Part shown: positions 35,081 through 44,364 of the stretch, piece after piece
Numbering within the stretch: position 1 is the stretch's first letter
Layout of the letters: the number at the start of each line of letters is the position of its first letter
Assembly (NCBI RefSeq): GCF_001011115.1
Contig: NZ_CP008874.1
Span: 372,001-436,000, forward strand
Length of the DNA stretch: 64,000 bases
Reading direction: 5' to 3'
Source: Halanaeroarchaeum sulfurireducens
Lineage (GTDB): Archaea > Halobacteriota > Halobacteria > Halobacteriales > Halobacteriaceae
Notes under the pieces: model-generated
Seen by the model: the letters and a program-made list of their open reading frames with translations, nothing else
Database searches by the model: none
Told to the model about the DNA's origin: nothing
Translations under genes and position numbers: made by a program

Positions 35081-35169
35081 GGCACGGACTGGACCAGCGT
35101 TTGGCTTCGCGGTCTCCTCTGTCTCCTCGGTACCGTTGCCCGCTACTTTTTTCATGGCCGGGAACGCTG

Positions 35170-35179
35170 TTTACATATT
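35170..35179 (+). promoter_or_regulatory. TATA box of the surface protein
   Basis: tttacatatt, about 25 bp before the ATG at 35201, consistent with a leaderless mRNA. Confidence 0.5.
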
Positions 35180-35200
35180 CACTGCAAGGTAGTCCCTCAT

Positions 35201-38200
35201 ATGCAACCTCTCACGCGCCGGCTTCTCACTCTCGTTCTTCTCATCGGGCTCGTTACGGCGGGTGTGGCGGCAGTTGCTCCTGCAGTCAGCGGGGAGACCC
35301 CCGACGTGACCTTCGTGGAAGAAGACGTGGCCGAAGACACCACCTGGACCGCTGAAGACGGTCCGTATCGCGTGATTCGGGACGTCGAGGTCGCAGCCGG
35401 ATCGACTCTCGTGATCGAACCGGGCACCGAGGTCCAGTTCGCCGAGGGGACGACGCTCTCGGTCGCCGGATCGCTGTATGCGAACGGCACTGACACCGCA
35501 GGGGTCACGTTCGCGACGACCCCTGGCGCGTCGGCGGACTCGCGGTGGACGACCCTGCGCTACGAGGGGAACCGGAGTTCGACGCTCTCCGTCGCCAACA
35601 CGACGATTCGTGACGCCCGGGACGGCATCACGGTCGCCAGCGACGCTGGCCAGATCGTCGTTCGCGACTCGACGGTCCGCGATATCTCGCGCCACGGGAT
35701 CGCCGTGACCGACGTCGCGACGACGCCAGCGATCGACGTGCGGGGATCGTCGTTCGCGGCCATCGGCGGACACGGCGTCGCGGCCACACCGTCCACCGGA
35801 GCGCTGGAGGCCATCTCGCTCCGCCCGAGTACGAGTGAGCGGGACGAAACCGCCAGCCACGTGTTGACCCTGGAACCGGGCGTCGAAACGACTGGCGACG
35901 AGGTGGTCCTCGCCTACGGCCGACACGGCGACGTCTCCGGGATCGGGGCATCGGACGTCGGGCGGTTCGGCATCGACGTCGATGACGACGGGGACCTCGA
36001 ACAGGGCCTGTCCTCACGGATCACGGACCTGACGGTCGACGATGGCACCGTGAGGATTTCGCTGTCCGAGTCCGTCACGATCCCCGGAGACGGTCGTCTC
36101 GTCCTCGAACTATCGGGGGTCCGGAACCCGGCCACGCGCGGAATCTACCGGGTCGACGTCGGCATCGACGCGGACGGGGTCCCACAGCTCTCAAACGGCG
36201 TGCACGCGCCGCTCGCCATCGGCGCCATCACGACGGAGTACGCGGAGACGACCGTCGTGGAGCCGACGACCGTCCGCTCGCTCTCGGTGCAAAAGACGTC
36301 GTTCGATGACGTCGGCGGCGACGGCGTCCGTCTCGATGCGGACTCGATCAGCCGGCTTCGTCTCGGCGGGAACACACTCGAGGCGGTCGACGGCGCGGGG
36401 ATCGGACTGCGGGGTCGAACGATCGACGGATCCCTTCGATCGAATCGGATTCGCGCCGGAGCGGCCGGCATCCATATCGCGGTGCGCGATGGGGTCGGTC
36501 TCCTTACGATTGCGAACAACGAGGTTCGCGAGAGCGCAACGGGCCTCAGTGTGCGCCAATCGGGCTCCCGCGTTCGCGCGAACCTCGATATGGCGATCGA
36601 CCACAACGTGTTCGCCGACAACGCGGGTCACGGGATCCGCGTGAACGCTGCACGCGGTCGATTGACTGGCGGGTCGATTTCGAATAACACCCTCAGAGAT
36701 AACAAACGGGACGGAGCGTCGCTGGTCGTGGATGGTATCGACGGCGTTCGCATCGCCGACAATCTCATCCACGACAATGGCGATGACGGAGTGTCCCTTC
36801 GGACGCGGGGGGTCGCGTCGACGGCGCTGACCGAAAACGAGTTCGCGCGGAATCAGGGCGATGGGCTGGCGATCGACGCGCGCGGGTCGATTCGGGAACT
36901 ATCGGTGCGAAACGTGACGGCTTCGGACAACGGCGGCCACGGACTGGCGATACATACCGACATCGTCGCCCACGACGTGACGATCGCCAATGACCGGATC
37001 ACGAACAACGGCGGCGCGGGCGTCCTCGTGACGAGCCCGCTGACCCATGGCGGCCGTGTGGCGATCACCGACTCCCTGGTGGCCGCGAACGCGTACGGGA
37101 TCCACATCGGCGGCGCGCTCCGGGCGAACGTGTCGAAGAACGCCGTCGTCTTCAATACCAACGAACACGTCGAGCCGGTCCCCATCGAGGGTGTCCAGCC
37201 GGGAACGGGTATCAGCGTCACAGAGGGAGCGGCCGGCGTGGTGTTCGACCGGGGCGATGCGGCCGTCCGGCTGTCGGAACTCGTCGCCAATCAGCGCGTG
37301 GACGTTCAACTCGAAACCGTCGGACCGAACGTCGAGACGGCGGTCGTCCTCCGTACAGACGGGGACGGTCACACTCGCCTGCGGGAGGAGGCGGCCCTCC
37401 CGGTGGCGACGCTGCTCCGCGATCTACCGACCGGCGTCGCGCTCTCGACCGCCGATGACGCAGGCGTATCGGTGGCCGGGAACGACGTGTACGGGCATGA
37501 ACGGGGGATGACGGTGGACGTCGACCCGCTGATCGACGCCAATACGACAGGGCGATTGCTCGTCGAGGACCTGCGAACGGTCGCCGCCGAGAACACCTAC
37601 TGGGGGGTGGGAACCGGCCCCTTCCACGACTCGATCCTGCCGTCGGGCGATGGCGATGCCGTCCTCACCCATGCGGGTTGGGTGGACTTCGTCCCGTACG
37701 CGACGGCCCCACACCGAGAGCGCCACGAGCGACCCGTGGCGGCACTCTCCGCGCCCGATACCGCAGTTCCGAACGAGACCGTGATCATCGACGGGGGCGA
37801 CTCGACCGCTTCGACCGGGACGGTTGCCCGGTATCACTTCGTCGTCGATGGTGCCGACCGCAGCGCGGGGACCGGGTCCACGTACGCCTTCGAGATGCCG
37901 TCCGATCCCGTGACGGCCCGGCTCGTGGTAGAAGACGAGCTGGGCGTGGACGGCGCAAATTCCGCCACCGTGACGATCCAACCGGCACCGCCCGAAACTA
38001 CCACGGAGACGACTGGCGCTCCGACGGAGACGACGACCGGGGCGCCGACGACCGAGCCGGGAGCCGATGGATCCGGACTGGCCGGAACGGTGGTAACCGT
38101 CCTCGGTGGTCTCTCGTACCTGATCGCGGTGGTGCTTGGCGGCTACGGCATGGTGATGACGCTCCGCCAGCGTGATCCGCCCTACGACGGGCTGACGGTC

Positions 38201-38341
38201 CACATCTTCGCCGTCGCCGCGGTGGTCGTCTGGGGCGTCGGCGGACTGCTCTTTGGCGGTGCCGGAATCCGGCTGGCCGCTCTCGGCGGCCTGCTCTGGG
38301 CCGTCCTGACCGGTATCGCATACGTCCTCGCGACCCGGTAA
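35201..38341 (+). CDS. Large beta-helix cell-surface protein with C-terminal membrane anchor
   Basis: A 1046-residue protein. A Sec signal peptide (about 1-30, MQPLTRRLLTLVLLIGLVTAG) leads to a long right-handed beta-helix region (about 60-830) with repeated Asn-rich turns (PbH1-type, e.g. NNTLRDNKRDG, DNLIHDNGDDGVS), like NosD or pectate-lyase-like proteins. A PKD-like domain (about 846-925) and a Thr-rich linker with TTTETTGAPTETT follow, then three membrane helices (about 965-1046). It is probably displayed on the cell surface, binding or cleaving polysaccharide; catalytic residues are not identifiable. No homologous neighbour helps. Confidence 0.85.
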   Translation: MQPLTRRLLTLVLLIGLVTAGVAAVAPAVSGETPDVTFVEEDVAEDTTWTAEDGPYRVIRDVEVAAGSTLVIEPGTEVQFAEGTTLSVAGSLYANGTDTAGVTFATTPGASADSRWTTLRYEGNRSSTLSVANTTIRDARDGITVASDAGQIVVRDSTVRDISRHGIAVTDVATTPAIDVRGSSFAAIGGHGVAATPSTGALEAISLRPSTSERDETASHVLTLEPGVETTGDEVVLAYGRHGDVSGIGASDVGRFGIDVDDDGDLEQGLSSRITDLTVDDGTVRISLSESVTIPGDGRLVLELSGVRNPATRGIYRVDVGIDADGVPQLSNGVHAPLAIGAITTEYAETTVVEPTTVRSLSVQKTSFDDVGGDGVRLDADSISRLRLGGNTLEAVDGAGIGLRGRTIDGSLRSNRIRAGAAGIHIAVRDGVGLLTIANNEVRESATGLSVRQSGSRVRANLDMAIDHNVFADNAGHGIRVNAARGRLTGGSISNNTLRDNKRDGASLVVDGIDGVRIADNLIHDNGDDGVSLRTRGVASTALTENEFARNQGDGLAIDARGSIRELSVRNVTASDNGGHGLAIHTDIVAHDVTIANDRITNNGGAGVLVTSPLTHGGRVAITDSLVAANAYGIHIGGALRANVSKNAVVFNTNEHVEPVPIEGVQPGTGISVTEGAAGVVFDRGDAAVRLSELVANQRVDVQLETVGPNVETAVVLRTDGDGHTRLREEAALPVATLLRDLPTGVALSTADDAGVSVAGNDVYGHERGMTVDVDPLIDANTTGRLLVEDLRTVAAENTYWGVGTGPFHDSILPSGDGDAVLTHAGWVDFVPYATAPHRERHERPVAALSAPDTAVPNETVIIDGGDSTASTGTVARYHFVVDGADRSAGTGSTYAFEMPSDPVTARLVVEDELGVDGANSATVTIQPAPPETTTETTGAPTETTTGAPTTEPGADGSGLAGTVVTVLGGLSYLIAVVLGGYGMVMTLRQRDPPYDGLTVHIFAVAAVVVWGVGGLLFGGAGIRLAALGGLLWAVLTGIAYVLATR

Positions 38342-38384
38342 TCCCTCGATATGGGGGACGTCTTACCGTCCGGAATATGCAAAA

Positions 38385-38544
38385 GTCCACATCCTGGGGG
38401 AGGAGAAAGTGGATGTGGACCTTGGCTCCTTGCGGAGCCACCTAAATGTTTAGGGTGCAGGAAGGTATGCCTTCTGGTGGCGGGCCGACGGCACTTCCTC
38501 CTGTACCACCAAACGGGGAAATGTGGGGGGAGCCGCTACCCCCC
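38385..38544 (+). other. Hairpin-rich leader upstream of the MFS gene
   Basis: A series of perfect stem-loops: gtccacatcc/ggatgtggac (38385-38394 and 38411-38420, 10 bp), tggctcc/ggagcca (38423-38429 and 38434-38440), cctaa/ttagg (38441-38445 and 38450-38454), gaagg/ccttc (38461-38465 and 38470-38474), gggggg/cccccc (38525-38530 and 38539-38544). It fills the gap between the surface-protein stop and the transporter start and could be an RNA element or the remains of a small mobile repeat. Confidence 0.45.
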
Positions 38545-38603
38545 TTCGCTCGACCGGCGATGGCCCCGTTACTACTTTGTGCTGGCGAGAAAAGGTGGTG
38601 CCG

Positions 38604-39794
38604 ATGACGAGACTGTACGGGGAGCGCCGACTGCAGGTCATTTTCGGCGTCACTCTGATGGGCGTGATGGGCGTCAGTCTTATCTCGCCCGTCTTCCCCG
38701 CGATGGTCGACCACTTCGGGATCACCGACAGTCAGGTCGGGCTCGTGGTGTTGGCGTACACCCTGCCTGGGATCGTCGTGGCGCTCTTCATCGGGGTACT
38801 GGCCGATCGATACGGACGCAAACGCGTACTGTTACCCCTTCTGATTCTGTTCGGGGTGGCTGGCGGGGGTGGCGCGCTCGCTCCCGACTTCCGAACCCTT
38901 CTCGTTCTCCGTGCTTTCCAGGGTGTCGGCGGCGCTGGCCTCGTGACCCTCTCCACGACGCTCATTGGGGACTACTACGACGGCCCGGAGCGGGGAGCGG
39001 CGATGGGACTCAACGCGAGCATTTTGAGCATCGCGACGGCGACCTACCCCTTCGTGGGGGGACTCCTGGGCACTATCGGCTGGTACGCCCCCTTCGTCCT
39101 CTTCGTGCTGGCCGTCCCGATGGCCGTCTGGGCGCTCGTCGAACTCGTCGAACCCACGTCGGCGGAATCTGTGGATTTCTACACCTACGCCCGGCGGATC
39201 GGCCACATCGCGGCGTCCGCGGACACGCTCGTGGGGGCTTTCGCCGCGTTCCTGGCGTTCGTGGTGCTCTACGGCGGCATCATCACGTACTTCCCGTTAC
39301 TCGTCGAGCAACGCTTTGGGTCGTCGTCTGTAATCATCGGCGGGTTACAGTCCTCGATGTCCGTCGTCGTGGCCATCGTCAGCAGCCAGACCGGTACGCT
39401 CGTCGAGCGGTTCTCCGAGCGATCGCTGTTCACCGTCGGGTTCGTCGGCTACGGCGTGGGCCTCCTCGGACTCCCGCTCGCACCGACGGCCGCGTGGCTG
39501 CTCGCTCCGCTCGCTGTGTTCGGTCTGGGGCACGGTCTGGTCGTACCGAGCGTCCAGACCTTCATGACGAAGCTGGCGCCGAGTCAGTTCCGGGCGGCCA
39601 CGATGAGCCTCTACAACATCGCGTTGCGACTTGGTCAGACGCTCGGTCCAGTGGTGTTTGGAGCCCTCTACGTGTTCGGCTTCGACCGCCTCTTCTTCGC
39701 GGGTGGCGCCGTCGCCATCGCGGGGTTCGTTGTGCTCGCCGCGAGTCGACGATTCCTGGCGCCACAGTCACGTCGTTCCGGTAGCGCCGGGTGA
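38604..39794 (+). CDS. MFS family transporter
   Basis: A 396-residue major facilitator with 12 predicted helices. The loop 2-3 signature is GVLADRYGRKRVLLPLLI, and a TM5-type motif (GLGHGLVVPSVQT in the second half) fits the drug-proton antiporter type. The ATG at 38604 (MTRLYGERRLQ) begins the first helix region; an upstream in-frame start at 38523 lies in the hairpin leader and is not preferred. Substrate is unknown; multidrug export is the usual guess. Confidence 0.9.
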   Translation: MTRLYGERRLQVIFGVTLMGVMGVSLISPVFPAMVDHFGITDSQVGLVVLAYTLPGIVVALFIGVLADRYGRKRVLLPLLILFGVAGGGGALAPDFRTLLVLRAFQGVGGAGLVTLSTTLIGDYYDGPERGAAMGLNASILSIATATYPFVGGLLGTIGWYAPFVLFVLAVPMAVWALVELVEPTSAESVDFYTYARRIGHIAASADTLVGAFAAFLAFVVLYGGIITYFPLLVEQRFGSSSVIIGGLQSSMSVVVAIVSSQTGTLVERFSERSLFTVGFVGYGVGLLGLPLAPTAAWLLAPLAVFGLGHGLVVPSVQTFMTKLAPSQFRAATMSLYNIALRLGQTLGPVVFGALYVFGFDRLFFAGGAVAIAGFVVLAASRRFLAPQSRRSGSAG

Positions 39795-39826
39795 CAGCGA
39801 ACGCGACGCCGCGATGACCAGGCTCG

Positions 39827-40825
39827 TCAGTCCCCGGCGGCGTGCGGTTTCGGCTTCGAGCGCAGGGCCCGGACTCCGGAGTAGAGTACCGTCGCGGCGA
39901 CGGCAGCCGCGGACCCAACGATCAATACGACGCCGAGGACACGTAGCTCGGGGACTCCCAGGCGAATGCCGACCTGTCGAACCGAGACGGCGACTGCTCC
40001 GAGGAGCAACATGACGCCGAAGTACAGCCGTCCCGTCTCCGCCTCGACGAGACCCGTGATCGCGGAGCCCAGGCGAGCGCCGAACGCGCTGCCGAGCAGG
40101 AGGGGCGCGACGACCCCCAGTTCGACGCCGCCGGCCTGTGCCCACGAGAGGCTCCCGATGCCGCCGGAGACGGCGATGGCGAAGACGCTGGTACCCACCG
40201 CGATGGGCATGGTGACACCGACGAGGTAGGTCAGCGCCGGTACCCGGATGAAGCCACCGCCGATGCCGAGCAGCCCCGCCGGGAGCCCCGTGAGAAACGT
40301 GATCGGAACGAGCGTCCACGCTGAAATCCGGCCGCCGTCGCGGAGTGACACACACGGGCGAACCCCGAGCCTGGGGACCCACGACGGACGGCCGCTGGTT
40401 TCGCCGTCGTCATCGGACGACCCATCGCCGAGGGCCTCGCGGACGACCATCGCGCCGACGCCGCCGAGCAGCAGGACGTAGGCCCCACCGACCACGCCGT
40501 CGGCCAGCCCTATCGAGCGAAGGGCCAGGAGACCGCGTTTCCCGACCTCGATGCCGACGGTCGTCCCGACGATGGTGACCAGTCCGAGGGCGTAGTCGAC
40601 CTGTCCCATCTCGCGGTGTTTCAGGGTCGCGATGACGGCGGTGCCGAAGACGAACGCGAGACCCGACCCGACGGCGACCGTTGGGTCGTAGCCGAGCACG
40701 AGCAGCGTTGGCGTCACCATGAACGACCCCATGCCGAAGTAGCCGAAGACGACGCCGACGAGCAGGCCGAACAGGCCGAATCCGAGGAGCGTCGTCATCG
40801 AGAGGCCGCCCGGGACCATCGTCAC
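39827..40825 (-). CDS. TauE/SafE family permease
   Basis: A 332-residue TauE/SafE (sulfite or organosulfonate exporter-like) transporter with about eight predicted helices. The two repeated halves each start with the family's Gly-rich motif (GVVFGYFGMGSFMVTPTLL and GLPAGLLGIGGGFIRVPALT). I list the GTG at 40825, overlapping the upstream stop in a GTGA arrangement; ATGs at 40819 and 40798 are alternatives. A short hydrophilic loop separates the halves. It forms a unit with the tiny gene at 40822-40971. Substrate unknown. Confidence 0.88.
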   Translation of the reverse strand: MTMVPGGLSMTTLLGFGLFGLLVGVVFGYFGMGSFMVTPTLLVLGYDPTVAVGSGLAFVFGTAVIATLKHREMGQVDYALGLVTIVGTTVGIEVGKRGLLALRSIGLADGVVGGAYVLLLGGVGAMVVREALGDGSSDDDGETSGRPSWVPRLGVRPCVSLRDGGRISAWTLVPITFLTGLPAGLLGIGGGFIRVPALTYLVGVTMPIAVGTSVFAIAVSGGIGSLSWAQAGGVELGVVAPLLLGSAFGARLGSAITGLVEAETGRLYFGVMLLLGAVAVSVRQVGIRLGVPELRVLGVVLIVGSAAAVAATVLYSGVRALRSKPKPHAAGD

Positions 40826-40971
40826 TCGTCCGCGATGGTCGCTTTGAGGTCGTCCCCGGCGAGCGCGAACAGGACGCCCGACCCCGCATACAGGAAGAGC
40901 GCTTCGACGAGTACGATGCCGACGACGGACACGGATCGGCCGAATTCGAGGAGGGACGCCGGATCGATCAT
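40822..40971 (-). CDS. Tiny membrane protein paired with TauE/SafE permease
   Basis: A 49-residue protein (MIDPASLLEFGRSVSVVGIVLVEALFLYAG...) with one membrane helix (about 13-40) and an acidic tail. It overlaps the start of the TauE/SafE gene by 4 bp. Small membrane genes at this position occur beside TauE/SafE genes in other haloarchaea (DUF7512-like, from recall), so it may be an accessory subunit. Too short for routine gene finders. Confidence 0.65.
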   Translation of the reverse strand: MIDPASLLEFGRSVSVVGIVLVEALFLYAGSGVLFALAGDDLKATIADE

Positions 40972-41445
40972 TGCCTGAGGCCCCCCTCAGAGCGGAAAAT
41001 CTGGATCATCGGAGTATGGTAGTGGGGTATCTGCCGGTGGCTGATAACGCTTTTGGGCTCATCGCACAATACCATATCGCCTGCACATAACGATAACCTA
41101 TCGATAAGGAGAGGAGAGGTCCCGGGCATCGATACGCCGTCTGGGTCGACTCGACGAGACCCGCGAGAAACCGTGCGCGCGGTCTTTCATGGCATTCCGT
41201 ATCATCACGCATGGTACGAGTTCACTGGTGTCGATCGAAATATCTCCCGCATATGTGATATATCGAAACTGTTTGCAGCGCCAAGAGCGGGCGAGAGAAA
41301 CTCGCATACCACGAACTCTCGATTTCGATGGCCCTGGACGTGGCGAACATTCGGCATCGAGACCGCCACGCACCCACTGACCGGGGAGAGGGGTGATGGA
41401 CTCCGCACGTGAGAACTAAATAGGCCGACCGTCGATTCACCGTCA
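40972..41445. other. Intergenic stretch of 474 bp
   Basis: No gene seen. It contains AT-rich sequence and weak open frames with poor codon bias. A TATA-like actaaatagg (41415-41424) about 25 bp upstream of the histidine kinase start is the only clear signal. Confidence 0.6.
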
Positions 41446-42876
41446 ATGGCGGAGGACCGATCGCTGCACCCATCGACATCGGGGTTCGACAGCGAAAAGC
41501 TGCAGGTCATGGTCGACCAGGTGTGGGACCCGATCGTGGCGATCGACCGGAACGGCAGGATTCAATTTTTCAACGCCGCCGCGGAGGATCTGTTCGGCTA
41601 TTCCGCCGAAGAGGTCCTCGGCGAGTCGGCTCACGAACTGCTCGCACCCGACGAATACGCGGACGATATCGAGCGAGGCATGCAGACCTTCCGCGAAACC
41701 GGTGAGGGCCACATCCTGGGCGGGACGCGCGAACTCGAGGCACTCACCCGCGAGGGGAAGCGCGAGCCGGTCGAAATCACCGTGAATCCCTATCGGGCGA
41801 ACGGCGAGTTGTACGCAGTGGCGGTGATCCGGGACATTTCGGAGCGAAAGGACCTCGAGGAGGAACTCGCACAGCGCCGCGACTGGGCCGAGCAGTACTT
41901 CGAACTGGCCGGGACCATCATGGTCGAACTGGACACCGACGGGACGATCAATCGAATCAACGACCGCGGGCGGCGCCTCCTCGGTTACGACCGGGCGGAG
42001 CTGGTCGGCGAGGACTGGTTCGCGGTCGCCACACCGCCCGATTCGGACGTAACGGTGGAGATTTTCGAACAGCTGCGCGATTGTGAGGAGAGCGTCGAGG
42101 TCCACGAAAACGAGATCGTGACGAAGACGGGCGAACGACGCACGATAAAGTGGCACAACACGCTGTTACGCGATCGAACGGGGGCGGTCGCCGCGATACT
42201 GAGTTCCGGCACGGACATCACGGCGCGCCGCCGCCAGGAGGAGGAGCTGCGACTGCAGAACGAGCGCCTCGACGAATTCGCGAGCGTCGTCTCCCACGAC
42301 CTCCGAAATCCCCTCAGCGTGGCCCGGGGCCGGGCGGAACTTCTGGCGGAGGACGTCGATAGTCCGCACCTGCCTCCGCTGCTGTCGTCGCTGGAGCGGA
42401 TGGAGAATATCGTCGAGGACACGCTACAGATGTCACGCGACGGGAAGACGGTCGGCGAAACCGAACCGATCGAGCTTTCGGATCTCGTCCGTCAGTCCTG
42501 GGAGATGGTGGCGACCGCCGACGCCTCGCTCTCGGTGGAAGATCAGGTCACGATCGACGGGGACGACGACCGTCTCCGACGCCTCTTCGAGAACCTTTTC
42601 CGCAATGGGGTGGAGCATGGCGGCGATTCGGTCACGGTCCGGGTCGGTGTGAGCGGCGAGGACATCCTCTACGTGGAGGACGACGGACCGGGCATCCCCG
42701 AGGAGGCTCGTGAGGACGTCTTCGAACCGGGACACACCTCGCGGAGAGACGGGACCGGGTTCGGGCTGGCGATCGTGCGCCGGATCGCGGCGGCCCACGG
42801 CTGGAACATTCGAGTGACAGAGGGGACCGAGGGCGGGGCCCGATTCGAGATGTCCGGAGTACGGGTTTTGGAGTAA
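41446..42876 (+). CDS. PAS-domain sensor histidine kinase
   Basis: A 476-residue soluble histidine kinase. Two PAS domains (about 20-135 and 150-265) precede a HisKA dimerisation domain with the phospho-acceptor His in FASVVSHDLRNPL and a HATPase domain (N box NLFRNGVEHG, G1 VEDDGPGIP, G2 GTGFGLAIVRRIAAAHGW). No membrane helix is visible, so it senses an internal signal, perhaps redox or light. No response regulator gene is adjacent, as is common in haloarchaea. It is preceded by a clear TATA box. Confidence 0.92.
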   Translation: MAEDRSLHPSTSGFDSEKLQVMVDQVWDPIVAIDRNGRIQFFNAAAEDLFGYSAEEVLGESAHELLAPDEYADDIERGMQTFRETGEGHILGGTRELEALTREGKREPVEITVNPYRANGELYAVAVIRDISERKDLEEELAQRRDWAEQYFELAGTIMVELDTDGTINRINDRGRRLLGYDRAELVGEDWFAVATPPDSDVTVEIFEQLRDCEESVEVHENEIVTKTGERRTIKWHNTLLRDRTGAVAAILSSGTDITARRRQEEELRLQNERLDEFASVVSHDLRNPLSVARGRAELLAEDVDSPHLPPLLSSLERMENIVEDTLQMSRDGKTVGETEPIELSDLVRQSWEMVATADASLSVEDQVTIDGDDDRLRRLFENLFRNGVEHGGDSVTVRVGVSGEDILYVEDDGPGIPEEAREDVFEPGHTSRRDGTGFGLAIVRRIAAAHGWNIRVTEGTEGGARFEMSGVRVLE

Positions 42877-42917
42877 GCGAGAAGGCGGGTGTTCATTTTC
42901 GATCCGGACCGTCCCCC

Positions 42918-43559
42918 TCACGCGGATGTGAGGTGCTCGACGAACCACTCCGCCGCGTATTCGGCGACGGCCTCGAGTTCACCTTCGCCCTCGAAGAGGT
43001 GGCCGGCCCCCTCGACGACCGTCACCTCGGTCTCACACGCCAGGTCCTGGGCCGCGTCCCTGTTCCACGTCAGGACCTGGGTGTCCGCGCCACCGACCAC
43101 CAGTCGGGTCGGCGCGGCCACCGCGTCGAAGGCGTCCGCGGCCATGTCGACCCGCCCGCCGCGGGAGACGACCGCCCCGATCCGCTCCGGTCGGCGGCCG
43201 GCGGCTCGCAGTGCCGCCGCCGCGCCCGTGCTCGAACCGAAGTAGCCGACCGGCAAGTCACCCACGTCGTCGCGGCCCTCGACGTGCTCCGTGGCAGCGA
43301 GCAGGCGGTCGGTCAACAGGTCGATGTCGAAGCGATTGTCCCGGTCCCGATCCTCGGCTTCGGTCAGCAGGTCGAACAGCAGCGTCGCGAGCCCCCTGTC
43401 GACGAGCTGTTCGGCGACGAACTGGTTGCGGGGGCTCTTTCGGCTGCTCCCGCTGCCGTGGGCGAAAACGACGAGGCCCCTCGGATCGTCCGGCACCGTC
43501 AGGTCGCCTGGGAGCGTCACGTCGTCGACCGGAATCGTGATCTGTGTCGTCGGTGCCAT
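42918..43559 (-). CDS. Alpha/beta hydrolase, dienelactone-hydrolase-like
   Basis: A 213-residue alpha/beta hydrolase. It has the oxyanion loop VVFAHGSGSSRKSPRN, the nucleophile elbow GYFGSSTGAAAA, the acid in VVGGADTQVL and the catalytic His in VEGAGHLFEG. The size and the SSTG elbow fit the dienelactone hydrolase or phosphoribosyltransferase-linked hydrolase groups. Substrate is unknown. It is divergent from the CMD-like gene and convergent with the histidine kinase gene. Confidence 0.85.
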   Translation of the reverse strand: MAPTTQITIPVDDVTLPGDLTVPDDPRGLVVFAHGSGSSRKSPRNQFVAEQLVDRGLATLLFDLLTEAEDRDRDNRFDIDLLTDRLLAATEHVEGRDDVGDLPVGYFGSSTGAAAALRAAGRRPERIGAVVSRGGRVDMAADAFDAVAAPTRLVVGGADTQVLTWNRDAAQDLACETEVTVVEGAGHLFEGEGELEAVAEYAAEWFVEHLTSA

Positions 43560-43665
43560 GTCGTGTCACCTTTATCATGCTTCGGGACGAGGGGCCATGA
43601 AACCCCGTGCGGCCCCGAATTGCCGGACCCATACTGTCAAGACCGTGGGGGCAGAGCGCATCCGT

Positions 43666-44241
43666 ATGGCCCGTATCACGCTCGCGGACCCCGAGGACCT
43701 TCCCCTGGAGAAACGCCCGTTGCTCGATTCGCTGTCGGACGCCGACGACCCATCGGTGGAGCACTCCCTCGAGGGCGGGACGCTCAACGTGTATCGTGCG
43801 CTGGGCCGGAACCTCTCCATTCTCGAGGGGTTTCGCGAGTACGGTTCCACCGTCTGGCATGGGACCGATCTCGCGCCGGTCGAGCGGGAACTCGCCATTC
43901 TCGCGACCTCCTATCACACGGGGATGGCCTACGAGTGGCACCAGCACGTCCGCGTCGCACTCGACGAGGGCATTCCGCCGGAACCGATCCTGGCCGTGTC
44001 GATGGACCGTCTCGACGAACTCGAACCCGAGCAGGCCAGGCTGGTCGAGTACGTCGAACGGTACGTCGCGGACGAGGTCGACGACGAGACCCACGAGCGA
44101 CTCGCCGATCACTACGCCGAATCGACGATCGTCGGTATCGGGATGCTCGTGAGTCTCTACGCCGGTCTCGCGCATTTCCTCGACGCCCTCGACGTCGAAC
44201 TCGAGGACACGTTCGTGGGCTGGCAACTCGAGAACCTCTGA
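43666..44241 (+). CDS. Carboxymuconolactone decarboxylase-like (AhpD fold) protein
   Basis: A 191-residue all-alpha protein of the CMD/AhpD superfamily (VERELAILATSYHTGMAYEWHQHVRVALDEGI ... ). The paired Cys of AhpD is absent, so a peroxidase-partner role is unlikely; a lyase or decarboxylase role is possible but not proven. The ATG at 43666 starts the family; longer frames upstream mirror the opposite gene. A tandem UspA gene follows after 123 bp. Confidence 0.82.
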   Translation: MARITLADPEDLPLEKRPLLDSLSDADDPSVEHSLEGGTLNVYRALGRNLSILEGFREYGSTVWHGTDLAPVERELAILATSYHTGMAYEWHQHVRVALDEGIPPEPILAVSMDRLDELEPEQARLVEYVERYVADEVDDETHERLADHYAESTIVGIGMLVSLYAGLAHFLDALDVELEDTFVGWQLENL

Positions 44242-44364
44242 GGTGGCGATGACGGCGATTTCGCGGATCGCCGTCGGTCCCCATGCCGGGTCTCCGTCGT
44301 CCGTCGCCGCTGCGTATCGGGGCAAACACCTATTGGATTGTTCGTCGTAGCGGTTCGGACGGGC

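Larger units (their letters stand above)
34429..35200 (+). other. Gene-free stretch with hairpins, AT-rich patch and minisatellite
   Basis: No convincing gene. Three parts are visible: a series of GC-rich hairpins (34481-34604), an AT-rich patch (34625-34720) containing several TATA-like sequences on both strands, and a purine-rich 31-bp minisatellite (34885-35080). The promoter of the surface protein is at the right end. Confidence 0.7.

Noticed and set aside
34799-35155. Minus-strand frame encoding a Thr/Leu/Ser/His-rich repeat protein across the minisatellite
   Set aside because: It is the complement of the 31-bp purine-rich repeat; the composition is that of the DNA repeat, and no promoter or homologous domain supports it.
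40985-41400. Short overlapping open frames between the TauE unit and the histidine kinase
   Set aside because: Codon bias is poor, start positions have no promoter, and frames on both strands look similar.
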